From NCBI RefSeq assembly GCF_014066305.1, contig NW_023501079.1:248001-312000 (forward strand): a stretch of 64,000 nt of DNA. Reading direction: 5' to 3'. Below are positions 22,699 through 34,871 of the stretch, piece by piece. The first letter of the stretch is position 1. Each line of letters starts with the position of its first letter. The notes below the pieces were generated by a model that did no database searches, had not been told where the DNA came from, and saw only the letters and a list, made by a program, of their open reading frames with translations. This stretch comes from Letharia columbiana (lineage: Eukaryota > Ascomycota > Lecanoromycetes > Lecanorales > Parmeliaceae). Position numbers and translations under genes: made by a program.

Positions 22699-24270
22699 AA
22701 GACGATCGGTGACCCTGAGCGGTTTAGTCCGCAATTGCGCAAGGCCCTCCGCTCTATAAAAATTGATGCATATCTGTACTCTCGGGCCTCGAAGCTACTT
22801 TGTCCAGCTATCATCAGCATGGCCGGCATAGCACCCTGTCGTAGCGGGGTAAAGAGTCTTCCCAGCCGCCGTCCTGCTAGCTGGACGCCCGTGATGATCG
22901 CGCTCGGAAGCCTGCGGCATGCAAGATAAGTTGCTTGAATCGGGTACGTGTGTATGACCCGAACACCTTATCCTCATCCAGCCGTAAGTTGAGCCACCGC
23001 ACTCGGCCACGTCTCAAGCAAACTTGCCCCTTGTGAGTGAAGCAATCATTTCGCCGATTATAAAATTTATCAATGAAGGGGATTGAGGTAAAGGTTCCTT
23101 AAGCTCAGAACAACTATTACCGAGACGAACAGACCGAACGTTTGGCGTTTTACCAAGGTAAAGAAAATGGCTGAAAGCGCCCTCCGATGGCCTGGCAGCG
23201 ATCACAGGACGAGCAAATGCGGAGGCCGATGTCACAAAGGGCCGCAAAACCATGCGGCTTTTCGGACGCCCTTCGTAAACTCTGGTATTGTTTATTTCCA
23301 TTGGATCGGGCGCTAAGAGAGCTGTCCCGACAGATGCCTGTTTATCATAAGTTGCGACGTTGGGTATTGATCATCGTCTCGGCTTCGCCTCATCAAAAGG
23401 AAGCTGCCAGCCAAGCCTTGGCTTTCACGGCTGTCTCTCATTATGGTCGTGCCTCCAGGGTGCTTAACTCATGTCCCTTTTCAGCGAGTGGTATGCCTTC
23501 CGAGGCACTCGACTACGGGCTCGGGCAGGGAAGCCTTGTAATGCCTTCGGTGAAGGCTTGCCCATTTCGCTACGATATCGGAATTTTACCGCAGGATGCG
23601 TTGTTATGAGGCATTTCGGCTGGCCTTGCTGTTGTGGCAGCTGGGAGGGACATAAACTGATTGTCATCGAGCTTCCCCAGATCACCACCACCATAAGCAA
23701 TTTTATTCAAGTATCGCAGGAACTTATACCACTGGTATCGATTTCATGCCCTTTCTCAGATGCCTATCCTCAGAGGAACGGGATCCCAAGCCTGCGACGA
23801 GCCTAGGAATTTTCCGTGGGCCTGCTACGATATCGTGCATTTGGTCCATGTCTTTTTCTCCAGTCGGCAAATGGTTATTATATGGTCTTACACTCCTTGG
23901 ACGATGACAAATAATACTACAGTAGAAGTGTCATTTATGGAAGCTCGGAACGAATCGAAAGCTGTGACAAGCACTCTCGCCCGATGATGCTCAACTTCTC
24001 TAGGCATATCAAGAGACACGGAGTGCAAATCCTTTACACCGCGAAATCAGAGCTCATCCTCTGAAGATTCTCTCGCCTCCTCCAATTTCCATGCACTGAC
24101 AACTCTGCTTGAAGCTCCAGTATGCCTTGCCACTAGGGTTGCAGAAGAAGTTACAGTCCTTCTCTACTTTCTCTCTCAAGGATTCGGATAGACGGACGTC
24201 GCATGCTTCATTACATAGATTTTGGGAACAAGACATCTCAGCACACAAGATCTCTTAACAAGCTTGGACA
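22699..24270. other. Intergenic
   Basis: About 1.6 kb with no recognised gene. A 140-codon plus-strand frame at 23187-23609 and overlapping frames on both strands lack family resemblance. Nothing repetitive noted. Confidence 0.35.
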
Positions 24271-24466
24271 CATGAATAGAGACGAAGAGGAGCTGGACAG
24301 GCCTGTGCAGTATAGCTTTCGCCTGGAAAAATGGGACTGTCATGCTGTCGCCGACTTCCTTTTGATTCAAATGAACGACATGGATCATTTATTCGATGTG
24401 ATCTGCAATGCTCGTAGGGAGAAAGAGCTCGTGGAATACGTCAGTTATGATGGGTACTCTCGTTGA
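24271..24466 (+). pseudogene. Decayed partial copy of the small HTH-like protein at 25705-26234
   Basis: The frame from the ATG at 24271 reads NRDEEELDRP, then EKWDCHAVADFLLIQMND and MDHLFDVI. It lines up with MDRINQEEAERGRP, LDWDRAAVDNFLILRTDD and TDLLDHLL of the intact gene 1.4 kb downstream. The N-terminal HTH part and the C-terminal exon are not recognisable around it. Short length and divergence suggest a fragment rather than a working gene. Confidence 0.55.
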
Positions 24467-25704
24467 CAAATACTTTGCTGGTCCGGCTATACGCAGTACT
24501 GAGAAGAGCCTCTGAGCTCTCTCTGAATATGTAGGAGATGGAGAAGGACCGAGACACGGCTGCGAACACACAACATGACCACCACAATGGTAACATATCG
24601 AGATAATGGGTCTGACAGCGGTGCTAGTGAAGCGTGTGAAGAGGAACTTTGGCTATAGCAAGCATGCAGAGTACACGATGAAAATTGTGGAAATAAAGTA
24701 TACGACGAGTCTGAACTTTTCAGGTGCTCAGATAGTCAATAAAGATGTATAGCCTTTGTTACGAATCCGTCGTTCTTGCTAGATCGATACCTACACTAAT
24801 TTTAGGGGTAGGAAAAATCTTCCGACGCAGAAAACACTTCCCATGGATTGATCTTTCACAGCAAAGTCAGCTACAAATGATCGTCCGGTCGCCTTTGAGC
24901 CTGCAAAAGTGCTGATTGGGCCAATACTTTGCGGAAGTATAACCCTGAAGGATTGCCTCACGTACTGTCGATCCTTTTGCAGCGTGACTGGGGTGGAGTA
25001 AGAACGCATCCCTTCTCTAAAAGTCCTCATCCGATCCCAGTGCTTCGCCTGCTTGGCGGGACTCACAGAAGAAGGTCATTCGCTAAGTGTTTGATGGGGC
25101 TATGCAACAAAGCTCTGATCAAGAGACTTGGCAGCCATCCAATTGCCTTTAACTACCACATGGTCGCTGGATAACGCTTCAAGATTAGGTGTACTGGGAC
25201 CGTATACCGCGATGTCATTGGCGCTGGTCCTAGGCGTACTATCTACGGCCCAAGCCCACGACCACCAGAGGCTCTCGCTATCGACGCACACGTAAATTTT
25301 GACCTTGCCGCATGGTTGTAACGGTATCATATCAAATGGTAGCCAAACCCACTGTCAGGCTTCCGTCGACGGAACTGACATTCCGACCATTTTGAATGGT
25401 GGAAGTCTTTAGTCAGCCAAAGGAAACCTTTGTGCCTAACAACGGATTAAGTGGAGGACTGAGGGTACCCACAGAATATCGTGCATATTGGAAAGAGCAA
25501 CCCCGTGAAGGGAGACTGAAGTACAAGCCGCGAGCCCTTCACATAGTGATATTCCACCCCATCTTCAACACATCCTTCTGACATTCGCATGCCAGCTCAG
25601 CTTGAGTCTATCTCAACAGACGGTCTTTCTCCAAGTCTGACAGACCTTTCTGACCTTCTTCATACTTCCATGCCGTCATCCTAGACATCTTCGAAGCCTC
25701 GACT
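24467..25704. other. Intergenic
   Basis: No gene recognised. The last 150 bp before 25705 are C/T-rich (ctcaacagacgg, tttctgaccttcttc), as in many fungal promoters. Confidence 0.35.
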
Positions 25705-26234
25705 ATGCCTACTCACGAGATACCATGGCCGCAGTGGACGCGAGAAGAGAACATAATTTGCGTCTGGTTCTCCGCCCTAGGCCTCGCGATCCCCGACATT
25801 GCACGCATCATCGAATACAAGCTCGGCAGACCAACTCGCCACCCGCGAGGATATTTTCGCCAAATGGACAGGATCAACCAAGAAGAAGCAGAGAGAGGCC
25901 GCCCACGGTTGTGCGGTCGTGACATGCTCGACTGGGACAGGGCTGCTGTTGATAACTTCCTCATCCTTCGGACCGATGACACGGACCTGCTCGACCACCT
26001 CCTCTGGTTCGGTGAGGAACACCTAGGGCTGCTTCGAACGGTACACCCTGGTATAGCTTCGCTTGACTATTCCTTTGCTGATAGCACCATGGTGGGCAGT
26101 ACTTGGGCCGAGGCATACCCTTGAACGAAGCCGTGGACGTGGAAGATATGCAATACCAGTGGGCAAGGCTCCTCAGCAGACATCAAAGGTTCTACGGTAA
26201 TCCAGCTCGTTATGGAGGGGGTGACTTCTTTTGA
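25705..26234 (+). CDS. Small HTH/Myb-like hypothetical protein
   Basis: Two exons, 25705-26040 and 26085-26234, joined across a 44-bp intron (gtacaccc to gctgatag); 161 residues. Without splicing the frame ends a little later, but the spliced form continues as HHGGQYLGRGIPLNEAVD and RLLSRHQRFYGNPARYGG, which reads as real protein. The N-terminus PWPQWTREENIICVWFSALG, IPDIARIIEYKLGR and RGYFRQM resemble a Myb/SANT- or Trip-type helix-turn-helix that binds DNA (by pattern only). The middle holds the conserved block LDWDRAAVDNFLILRTDD shared with the fragment at 24271-24466. No membrane helix or signal. Function unknown. Confidence 0.6.
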
Positions 26235-28143
26235 GGAGCCGCTCTGGGAAGCAGTGAGTTCTCATGGAGCCTCGGTCGACTGGTCCCTTACTGATGGCGT
26301 TATGGCGGTGTCGAGACATGCACTGGGACGAAGTTCTGGCCTTGGGGTTCCTGCGGGAGTACCGGGCTCGGTTCGTCGAGCGTCATACTAGCGTTGAAAA
26401 TTCTACTTTCCGATTCTACGGTGGCAAATAAAACGACGAAGCAATGGAGGATGGCCTTTCGCGCTTAGCAAAATCTAAAAGAATAAAACACTCAGAGACA
26501 GAGTATAAAGCCGAGCTCACCGTTTTAAACGTTCATACTATCCTTCAAGACCCCAACAGTCATGTTATTCTCGTCAACGTCTCCGTGCTTGGAGCAAAGC
26601 CGTCCGATCCAGGAGCCATTCCCCTCGCATCCACGTATCCACCAACAGCCAGAAGCTCAATAATCTTCAACCGTATGCCTCATCCAGTGCCTCTGGCGGC
26701 TCCTACCTTCTAAACGATGAGAATAACCTAAAACGAATGGCAGCCCACTGCTGCACGTATGCACATTCTCATACCCTCTCAGAGGAACCGATTCGTGGAC
26801 CTTTGTTTTGTTTTCGTCGTCGAACCCGCGTCGGGCCTCGTTGCTAGTTTCCATGCCTATGTTGTAGCGGGGAATCAATCATCGGAAGACGGGCCTCGGG
26901 TTTGCATCCTCGCACGCTTTTCCGTTTCGGGTTTTTGTACTGAGCGGCAGATTGGCTGGGAGGCAAAGGGAGACTTCTACTGCTTGATGACATGTGCCTA
27001 CTGGTGGGGACTGTAGGAACTGATGCCTGGGTTACTTTGCGGGGTTGAGGAGGGTGAAGAGATTCGATCAACGAAAAGCACTGGCGCCGCAATATACCAT
27101 ACACGGAGCGACTTTGCCGGAAGCGAGCTGCTGATCGAACAAACCGTCTGGATGGCGACCGCGTACCTGATTTCGTAGCTACTGGCCCGAGTCGGAGTAT
27201 TAGGGTGGATTGCAGTATGTACTGCTCGCATCAAGCCTTGTGGCATGTTCGGTATCAACAGCGAAGATAGGTAAGAAGGGAGTGAGTGTCACATCACGGC
27301 CTAGATGTGAGAGTTACGAGCTCTTACGCGAATGGGGTCCGATGTTTAAGAAGGTGATGTTGGTGATTTGGCCGTTGAGCACGGGCGTGAGCGTGTAGTA
27401 TGAGCAATTGAGTATGGGTAGATGAGGTTCTGCATATGATAGAGGTAATGATATGTCATTCGGGATTAGTCGTCGATTAGCAATACCGAATGCCCTCAAA
27501 GTGTACCGCAAGGATGAACGTATCACAGAACTGAACCTGGATAATAGACTTAAAGCAAATCGGGTAGAGGTAATAGGGCTTTGACCACTCCTCTTCCTCT
27601 GATCCATAAGACAGTTAGTCTACAACAAATAGAGCATGAAAAATCCTTCCTGCAAGCGACGCGCACCCTATACTATTGTCTCCTGTTGAAAAAGCAGCGC
27701 TCAGCGAAGCAGGTATTCGTTCTTATGACACATAAATTCCTCAGTTCCTTGCTGTGTCTGGCCAATGGTTGCGTCCGGGCTGCTTCTCCGATCGTGAGTG
27801 GCTTTTACTTTCTTGCATTAACGACCGGACATGGTGACAAAGCTCAAGGGTTGGGAGGTCAATTCCCGTCCGCATTGTTTGGGTGTAGAGCTTGTGGCCT
27901 TGTATATCTGACAAACAGCTATTGGAACAAGGCTCAGGCGGTAAGCCGGTCGACGATGGTGTTGCTTGAATCGAGAGACGTCCACCCCTGCTCCGAAACC
28001 GTATGGTTATAACGCTATGCTTTCCCATGAGGATCCGGCCCGCAACAAAGCAACCAGAGTGATCCTCCCACTCTCGCTACTTACACCGCCAGCGTGAAAG
28101 GCAATCTGTCCGTAATCGATCTACCAGTACCACCGATCTTATT
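26235..28143. other. Intergenic
   Basis: About 1.9 kb without a recognised gene. Overlapping short frames on both strands at 26.4-28.0 kb show no motif or splice pattern that I could follow. Confidence 0.35.
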
Positions 28144-29990
28144 TCATCGCTCCCAAATCCCAACCAATGCATCGAAATCCGCCTCCGACAGCTCTTCCGC
28201 AAATCGATGGTCGTTTGCCCGGATTCTGCCACGGATCGCAAAAGCGCGGTGCAGGGTCGATTTCGCACTCGAGTCGCCGGTCAGGGTCTGTATCCTGCTC
28301 CGTTGGAATATCAGTCGAGCGAGGTGAGGGTTGTAAGCCGGATTGCTGGCGTAGAGCAGCATGGCTTCATCAATGTGGCGTCTGTGAGGCAAGTTAGCAA
28401 AGTTTTTGAACGTGTCACGGTAAATCGTACGTTGCGCGCTCGTAGTTTTGGCTCCGTATGAAATGTATAGCCAGCTTGTAGTGCGTCTTGGCTATTCCAG
28501 CCGATGAATAACTGTCGGGAATGGCGCCTTGGAAGTATCGCAGGGCGTTCTTGTAGTGTTCTAAGCTCTCGTTGAAGTGGGCCTTGCCGAGGAAACTGGC
28601 TTGCTTGTTGGCGACGTTTCCAAGGGCGTATGAGCGCTCGCCTATGCTGCTGACAGTTAGCTACAAACACATCAAGCTCGATGTCGGATGTGAAAGGACT
28701 CGCCGTGAGTTCATTTGTCCCATTTGATCATGAGCACTTATGCTGTCCTTCAGAGCCGTCGAGAAGCACAGTTCCGCTTCGTACAAATACTGCGCGTACT
28801 TCGGGTCCTTCTCGTCTTGTGCGTTGAGGTAGAGATGCCAACCGAAACTGCAAATCGAGCGGAACGGTAACACGACGAGATTTCCCGAAGGTACGTCAAG
28901 ACCCCATGGAGAAATAGGAACTGCATCAGGGGCTCTATCAAGAAGTCCGCTTTGCTTCAACTCCTCTCCTTGTACCGTCCAACGGAGTCCGAGCTGTTCC
29001 ATCTGCCGATCAACGTACTGCGCTGCTTCATCAGGTTTTCCACGCTCAATAGCGATTGCGGCATGCACTCTGTAAATGCTGGCATGATGGGCCCGCGACT
29101 TCCCCCACATGAGTTCATGAACTCCAAGCGCTGCCTGTATCTTTACCTCGGCGTCATAGTATCTCGATCGTTCCATGTAGTACCTGCTGAATCTCAGTAA
29201 ATTCCCAGATCACCATGACCCCTGGGATATGACATACCAAGATGCCTCAACCAGGAGCTGTGCAAATGTGATGGTGGCGCACACTTTTATCATGTGTTCG
29301 TTCAAATGGTAGAAGATGTGTTCCAGTCTGGCTATATGAGGGACAAGCTCATCACGTTGGCCCCAAACATTGACCCTGGCGTATTGTACATATCCCTGGA
29401 GAGGCGGCATTCGACCTTCAGAATGTCGTTTTTTCAAGTAGTTTTCGTAATCAGTGCCCGATGCAGTAGCCGTTGCGGATTCCTCCTGGTTCACTGTGCG
29501 GTCTGGAACAAATAGCATTTGTGGCCACAGTACGGTCAAGGTCTTCACGATTGCGTTGAAAAGTGGGGAGATGAGGCCGTTCGTGTGCGTATCGGCTAGC
29601 ACACTCGTTTGTATCTCGGGCCTCATCGTAAGTCCCCTGTCTTCTTCATTTCGTTGAATAAGCGACGCCTCCACTAATTCAGCGCAAGCTTCGGTGTGAG
29701 CGGCCGCCGTCATCGGGAACTTGAACACAAGATCTTCGTCTTTGGCCGCAAACAGTTGTCTCAGGGGCTCGAAGAAAACTTGGTGAAGGTGTTTAGGGTC
29801 CAGAAAAGCCATGACTCGCAAGGTGCTTAAAGCCTCCCGCGAAAGGGTCTCCTTGTGAGTTGCGAGGAAAGGCGACATCTCCTCCGGCGCGTAATCCATT
29901 TCTCCTGGCTTGTAATTCATGCTTGGGAAGTCTCTGATGTAACCCAGGTTTAACAAGTCTTTGCCTTGACGGTCGTAATCTGTAAGTGAC
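28144..29990 (-). CDS. NLR-type protein remnant: winged-helix plus TPR region, NTPase domain missing
   Basis: Four in-phase exon blocks on the minus strand: about 29238-29990, 28704-29183, 28431-28649, 28144-28381. They read as the C-terminal half of a fungal STAND/NLR receptor. The part after the NTPase domain is clear (REALSTLRVMAFLDPKHLHQ, with MRPEIQTSVLADT), followed by TPR-like helices (LEHIFYHLNEH, AALGVHELMWGKSRAHHASI, NKQASFLGKAHFNESLEHYK). The ending LSEADFDALVGIWER is typical of such proteins. No P-loop or NB-ARC/NACHT sequence is found upstream of 30000, where an acceptor-like cacttacag occurs. So the receptor is 5'-truncated, or its first exons lie elsewhere. The intron at 28650-28703 would use a GC donor. 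Everything present is open. Confidence 0.65.
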
Positions 29991-30001
29991 CTGGTGCACA
30001 A

Positions 30002-32297
30002 TCAGACGTAAACATTATAGGAGTCTGTGGACCCACGAAACGTGAGAGATAGACAAGGACTGGAAAGCGACGGTCGTCCAATGAACACAAAGGTTCAGCG
30101 GGACTTGGATAAGCGGCAAGCGGCAAGGTATGTTGGACAAGGAGATTCGCACCTTGCGGGGTATGATATTCACGTTAGGGAGTCCTAATGCCGCTCTGTA
30201 GTAGGTTTACTACAGGTATTGTTAAAACCAGCTCTGTGTTGCGTGAGTGGGTTGTATTCGAATGGTGAGGAGTTGTACAATGAATGAGGAGAAGTAAATT
30301 GATAAAGACATACCTTCCAAAAACAAATCACATGCGTGCCTTGATTTGGTAACGCAAATCCTCCGTCCGCTATCTCGGACTCCACAAGCTTGGTTTTCTA
30401 ATCCCAACAATCCGAGATCGACTACTTCAGCCGAAAGGTGTTGACGCTCTATTCGATACGTCTAACCGCTGGATAAACTGGTAACTAAGTTAAAGGCACT
30501 AGTATATATACGTGTAACCACAGGAGCAGGTTACTTGCCGCTTCATTTGATTGGCTACTTTCCGTGACATTGATTCGCCTGAAAGTCCTTTCTGCCAGAG
30601 ACGCTGAGAACGGTTCGTCCGTGGGCGGCAAATACACCAGGGACTGGACCGCCGGGAGTCAGGATTTAGAGCGGTGAAGAGATTGAGGGACAATCTTTGC
30701 CGATCGGCAATTTGTCCTCTTGTACATGGAACAATAAGACATGATTTGGAGAGCTGGTTGCTGGTCAGTTGTCACTGTATGTAACCAAGATTTAGACTGA
30801 GGACCCCATGCCAGTCTGTCTTCCGGCTCTTGAATCATTCTCTAGAAATGAGGTCATATAGTTCCCACTGCCTAAGGTCTTCAGTAAGGCAAGATATCAA
30901 GATAGCAGTCAGCCAATCGAAAGTCCAAAGGTGAAAGTGTAAGATCAACGTGTAGAATGATCTCGCAGCTTAGCGTCACAGTGTACCAGTGCAGTGATAT
31001 GCCACTGGAAAGAAGTCGTCTTCGGCCGATTCATTGCACGGCTGAAGATTTCGCAGCTGTTGCAATCGATCTGCAAAGGCGATCCTGTAAAGATCAACCA
31101 ACAGCAAAGCTGTGGATCCGACGAGCAGGAAACATTGCGGAGGAACCAGGGACTGCATTGTCAGTCTCGTATTCCGAGCAGTTTTTTACTGTCGCTCCAC
31201 TACGCACGATAGCCTGCACCCGGACGTCCCAAGGAGACTCTCATAACTGACATGAGATTGGTCGAATGACAATGTGACCTGCTGACTCCTGGTAGGCTCA
31301 AATAGTAAAACCCCGCAGTGAGCCCAGATGGATAGACAGCGAGTACAGACTTCGGAGAAAACTCCATGTTGTTATGTTGGAAGACTACCTTACTCTGTGT
31401 GTAGCGAAGCCGACTGTAACGTGGTCATGCAGGATAGACTCTCTTCACTTAACAATGGCAAGTTTGCTAAAGACGTAGTCAAGTGACCTGGCTCCGTTTG
31501 CCGCTGGACAATTACGCAGCTAACTTGCCCTTCTCCGGTCTTGCAAGTCATTCTGCATGAAAATGGCACTGTTTTCGTATTCGGCAACATTATGGCCCTT
31601 TACTCGTTTAGGTGTTTGATCAAGTGACCGCTCGTACTGATTCTTCAGATCGGCTGATCCCAGGCTTCAGTGTTGATAGCGTCTTTCTGCATTGTCGCTC
31701 ACCTGATACATCGTCCATGATCGAGCGGAAGCTGAAGAGGGAAAGATACATCGAGACTTGATTTCCGGTCTTTTCGTAGTTTTAGGTAAAAGTGCACTCA
31801 ACTCACGACTTTGATGCATTTGGGTTGTGTGCTGGTAAATGCAAGCCAATATGTTCCTCAGGGAGGTGCCAAAGTGATCGACCATTCTAGGTAGATACCT
31901 TCAAAGCTTTGGCAAGCTACAGCGAGTGGGGTTCTGAAGCGGGCATAGACGCCCGGGCCACACGGCCGGCTCCGAGGTGTTTGACTGATTCACCGACCAA
32001 CCAAGTACTGGCCCCCCGAAGAACACAAGACGCAGCCCCTCTTTACGCCGCCCTTCCTCGGTATCACTCTCTTTTCCTTTTTTTTTTTTTTTTAAAAAGA
32101 GGGCATACCTATAGCACCGTCCTCCCCTCAAGGAGAAAGAGTCAACTTGCTCTCCGATCTATTGCTTCGACAGAGTTTCTCAGGCGCCAAGAAGAAATCA
32201 AAGCCATGCGCTAATGCAGAGGAATCAATCACTCCCTGCACCATCTATCCTCTCTTGAGAGACCAAGGATGCTTTACTGCATGATCTTGGGCCATCG
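30002..32297. other. Gene-poor stretch
   Basis: About 2.3 kb with no recognised gene. This is where the missing NTPase-encoding part of the NLR gene would lie, but no P-loop, kinase-2 or GLPLA-like motif is visible on the minus strand. A T-run of about 17 bases at 32076-32093 is the only notable low-complexity tract. Confidence 0.45.
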
Positions 32298-33120
32298 ATG
32301 TCCTCGGGTGCTGCTACTATGCCATCGCACCTCCACCAACCGAGTGTAGAAGTCTCTTCAATCTCCACCACCCCCTGGCACATCCTTCTGACAAAAATGA
32401 GGATGCATTGTCCCGCGAGAGTGCACCGACTACCTCCTCGCGTCTTTCAAATGTCACCACACGCTAATACTCCCGCTGAGGTCTGGAGCATGACACTCCA
32501 ATATCTTCGAGAACACAAATCGCAGGAGGACTTGACGTATGTTTGGATAAATGTGCGTCATGTCTGGAAGTTACTCCGAGGCGAAATTGACGAAATCTTC
32601 ATGGAAGAAGACATGGAGAAGACCTGGCTGTATGCAGACTGTGATGGGTATAATCAACGGATCGTCTTGTCAAACACAATATTTAATTTGATGAGAACGA
32701 CAAGGGAAGAGCCATTTTCAAGAATGACTTCATCTTCCGCAATCCGTGTGAATCGCCTTTTCGAGGACTATATAGGAAGCTAGGCTATCAGGAAAGCGTT
32801 CGTTCTACGCTTAGCTTGTATTCGGCCCATTTGGGTGAGGAGAAGCCTGGGAGCTCTGGCTGGCGTCAATATCCTGAGGAGACATGAGCAAATCTTTGTC
32901 GTTCAGGTGAGAGCAGGACTGAATGACACCGCAATCCTAGCTCCAATGATCAACGTTGAGAGAGAGGAGTTCTCCTTTGGGTAGAAGGAAATGTTTACCA
33001 GGTTCTTTAGACAGCATTTGGCGGCTGCAAAAGCTGAAAGCTTGGTAGGCCGAACCATCGCAAGCCTTGGCTACGGCAGAGCTCGAGCTGACGTACCTCA
33101 CTTACCATCGCGAAGTGAAG
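32298..33120 (+). pseudogene. Broken second copy of the F-box-like family
   Basis: Paralogue of the intact gene at 9584-10944. VWSMTLQYLREHKSQEDLTY, VWINVRHVWKLLRGEIDEIF correspond to IWDLILRMIRDNFRNCKSQD, LWTCVRSVCKQLKAEVEDVF. Further on, in other frames, FKNDFIFRNPCESPF then VVQVRAGLND (32898-32927) and EMFTRFFRQ correspond to VIQVRAGLND and LFSRFF. The frame shifts between these parts. A TAG at 32982-32984 replaces the Trp that the intact copy has before its FSRFF block. Expected splice sites for rescuing the frame were not found. Probably a dead gene. Confidence 0.65.
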
Positions 33121-33174
33121 CTGGAACCGATATATGCAAAGATGGTAGAGCGTTCTTGGCACGGCCCAGAAAGC

Positions 33175-33220
33175 AGAGCTAGAGCCAGAGCCAGGCCAGA
33201 GCCAGAGCCAGAGCCAGAGC
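33175..33220. repeat. agagcc hexanucleotide microsatellite
   Basis: Run of agagcc units with one shortened unit (aggcc). In one frame it encodes alternating Arg-Ala then Pro-Glu pairs. It lies just downstream of the broken F-box-like copy. Confidence 0.85.
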
Positions 33221-33756
33221 GTAAAATAGCAGTCTATCGCTCTTTGAGCCTTGCAGCGCACGTCAGAGACTGGAAAGATATCGTAGACAAAAAGACTGAC
33301 TGCAATCGTCACCTGCCGAGAACCTCCTTCAGAAACGAGCCACGGACCGGATTGTTCCACCCGGATGACGACGGCGTGCTCATTCGAGATGACCCCGTGG
33401 GCTGTATTTCATTCAACACTTACATCCGATCAAGTACTAGTACACCCGGGCCTCCATCCGACGGTAGAGGCAGAACAGACATCGTCGAAAAGACGATCGT
33501 CTGAAGCGTGCTCTCGTGGTCCCACGAAGCCCATCTGTGAAAGAGGGGTCTGCCCAGAAGGTGTGTTTTGACGAGGCGTGTGTTCCTACGAGCATCGTTA
33601 CTGCAAGCTCGAGATAAGCCAAGGTGGAGGGACAATTTCCGAGGAATTGGTTGGGCCTCATCCGAAGTTGTCTCATAGTACTGTCGCTACTTTCTATGAA
33701 TCGTATTTTTTAGCTTGAATAGTGGAGTTTTCAGCCCCTTGGTGACTCGGGCCGAT

Positions 33757-34263
33757 GGGTAAATTACAAATTCATACCCCAAAACCTTGGATTCTTACAA
33801 ATTCATACCCCTAATTACATTTTCATACCCCAATGGGGTATGAATCGGTAATTTGCCATTCCTTGGGGTATGAAAATGTAATTTACCATAGTGCGTTGAG
33901 GCTATAAAGATAGGGCCGAGGGGCGTTAGATCTTCGGGGGCTCTAAATCAACTCAGGGGTTACGAAATTAGCCCGGATAGGCCCCGGGAGCCCCGAACTG
34001 AAGACCTCTAGGGTTCGCTATGCAACTCGTCGAAACCTCGTTAAATCCCTAATTCACCCTAACCCGCGATAAAATTAGGGGTTGATTTCTAGAGGATCCT
34101 TAGGGCTCTCGGGGCTCTCAAGGCTTCTCTAGGGGCGTTAGACGCCGGGAACCCCGAGACGTTATTTCATAAATTACATTTTCATACCCCAAGGAATGGC
34201 AAATTAGAATATACCCCAGATTTGGTGGGGGTTGATTAATTGGGTTGAATTTGTAATTTGCCC
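33757..34263. mobile_element. MITE-like non-autonomous element with nested inverted repeats
   Basis: Outer ends match as inverted repeats: 33757-33774 (gggtaaattacaaattca) against 34246-34263 read on the other strand (one mismatch, c for t at base 4). Inside, a perfect 37-bp inverted repeat is at 33849-33885 and 34170-34206, containing ttccttggggtatgaaaatg and its complement. The motif ttcatacccc or its complement recurs several times near both ends. The core has no coding frame. No clear target-site duplication is visible at the outer ends. The 507-bp length and terminal structure fit a MITE or a foldback element. Confidence 0.7.
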
Positions 34264-34871
34264 AGGCGCGATATCCAACAGCGACGTCATCACGATCGCA
34301 ATTGAGCCGGTAGTGTAGAGGAAAGAGAGAATTAATGATGCTCATCACTCACGGGAATGGTGCAGCGATGGCGGGGGGGCGATGGGCTTGATGGTGAGAG
34401 AGGTTGGCAGATACGCGGGCGAGGCTAAGGTTTTCAGAGCTGAGGACCGTCCAGATGGCATACGAGGATAAGGTTTTTTTAACAGCTATTATGTTAGGTT
34501 CAGAGATGAGCACTACATATGAGTACCTAGGAGAGGTCCCGTAAGCGCCGTGGGTTGGGCAGGCTAGCTGGACGGTATTCCAATATTGTATTCTACATGT
34601 GGAGAGACATCAGGTGTTGGCGGGACAAGTGCGTTGCGGTATGAGGGTCCGTGGAAAGAGATTGGATGACAGAAAGCATTTACGGTTCCAGAAGGAAACA
34701 GATTTTAGGCCTCATGTCCGAAAGAAGGGTTTCACAAATCGTCGTTACTATGTCACTAATGTCCATAAATTTTATCGTCCTTGGTTCCCTCCCTCCTAGT
34801 TCCTCAACGCCTTACTTTATCCCCGGTACGCCTGGAGTTTTGCCCATCAACAGCCCAGACTCCTCGCTACG
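34264..34871. other. Intergenic
   Basis: No gene recognised. A C/T-rich stretch on the plus strand at about 34785-35030 overlaps the basic C-terminal end of the minus-strand membrane-protein gene. Confidence 0.4.

Noticed and set aside
33067..33504. 145-codon frame with Arg-Ala and Pro-Glu repeats
   Set aside because: It is created by the agagcc microsatellite downstream of a pseudogene and has no independent support.
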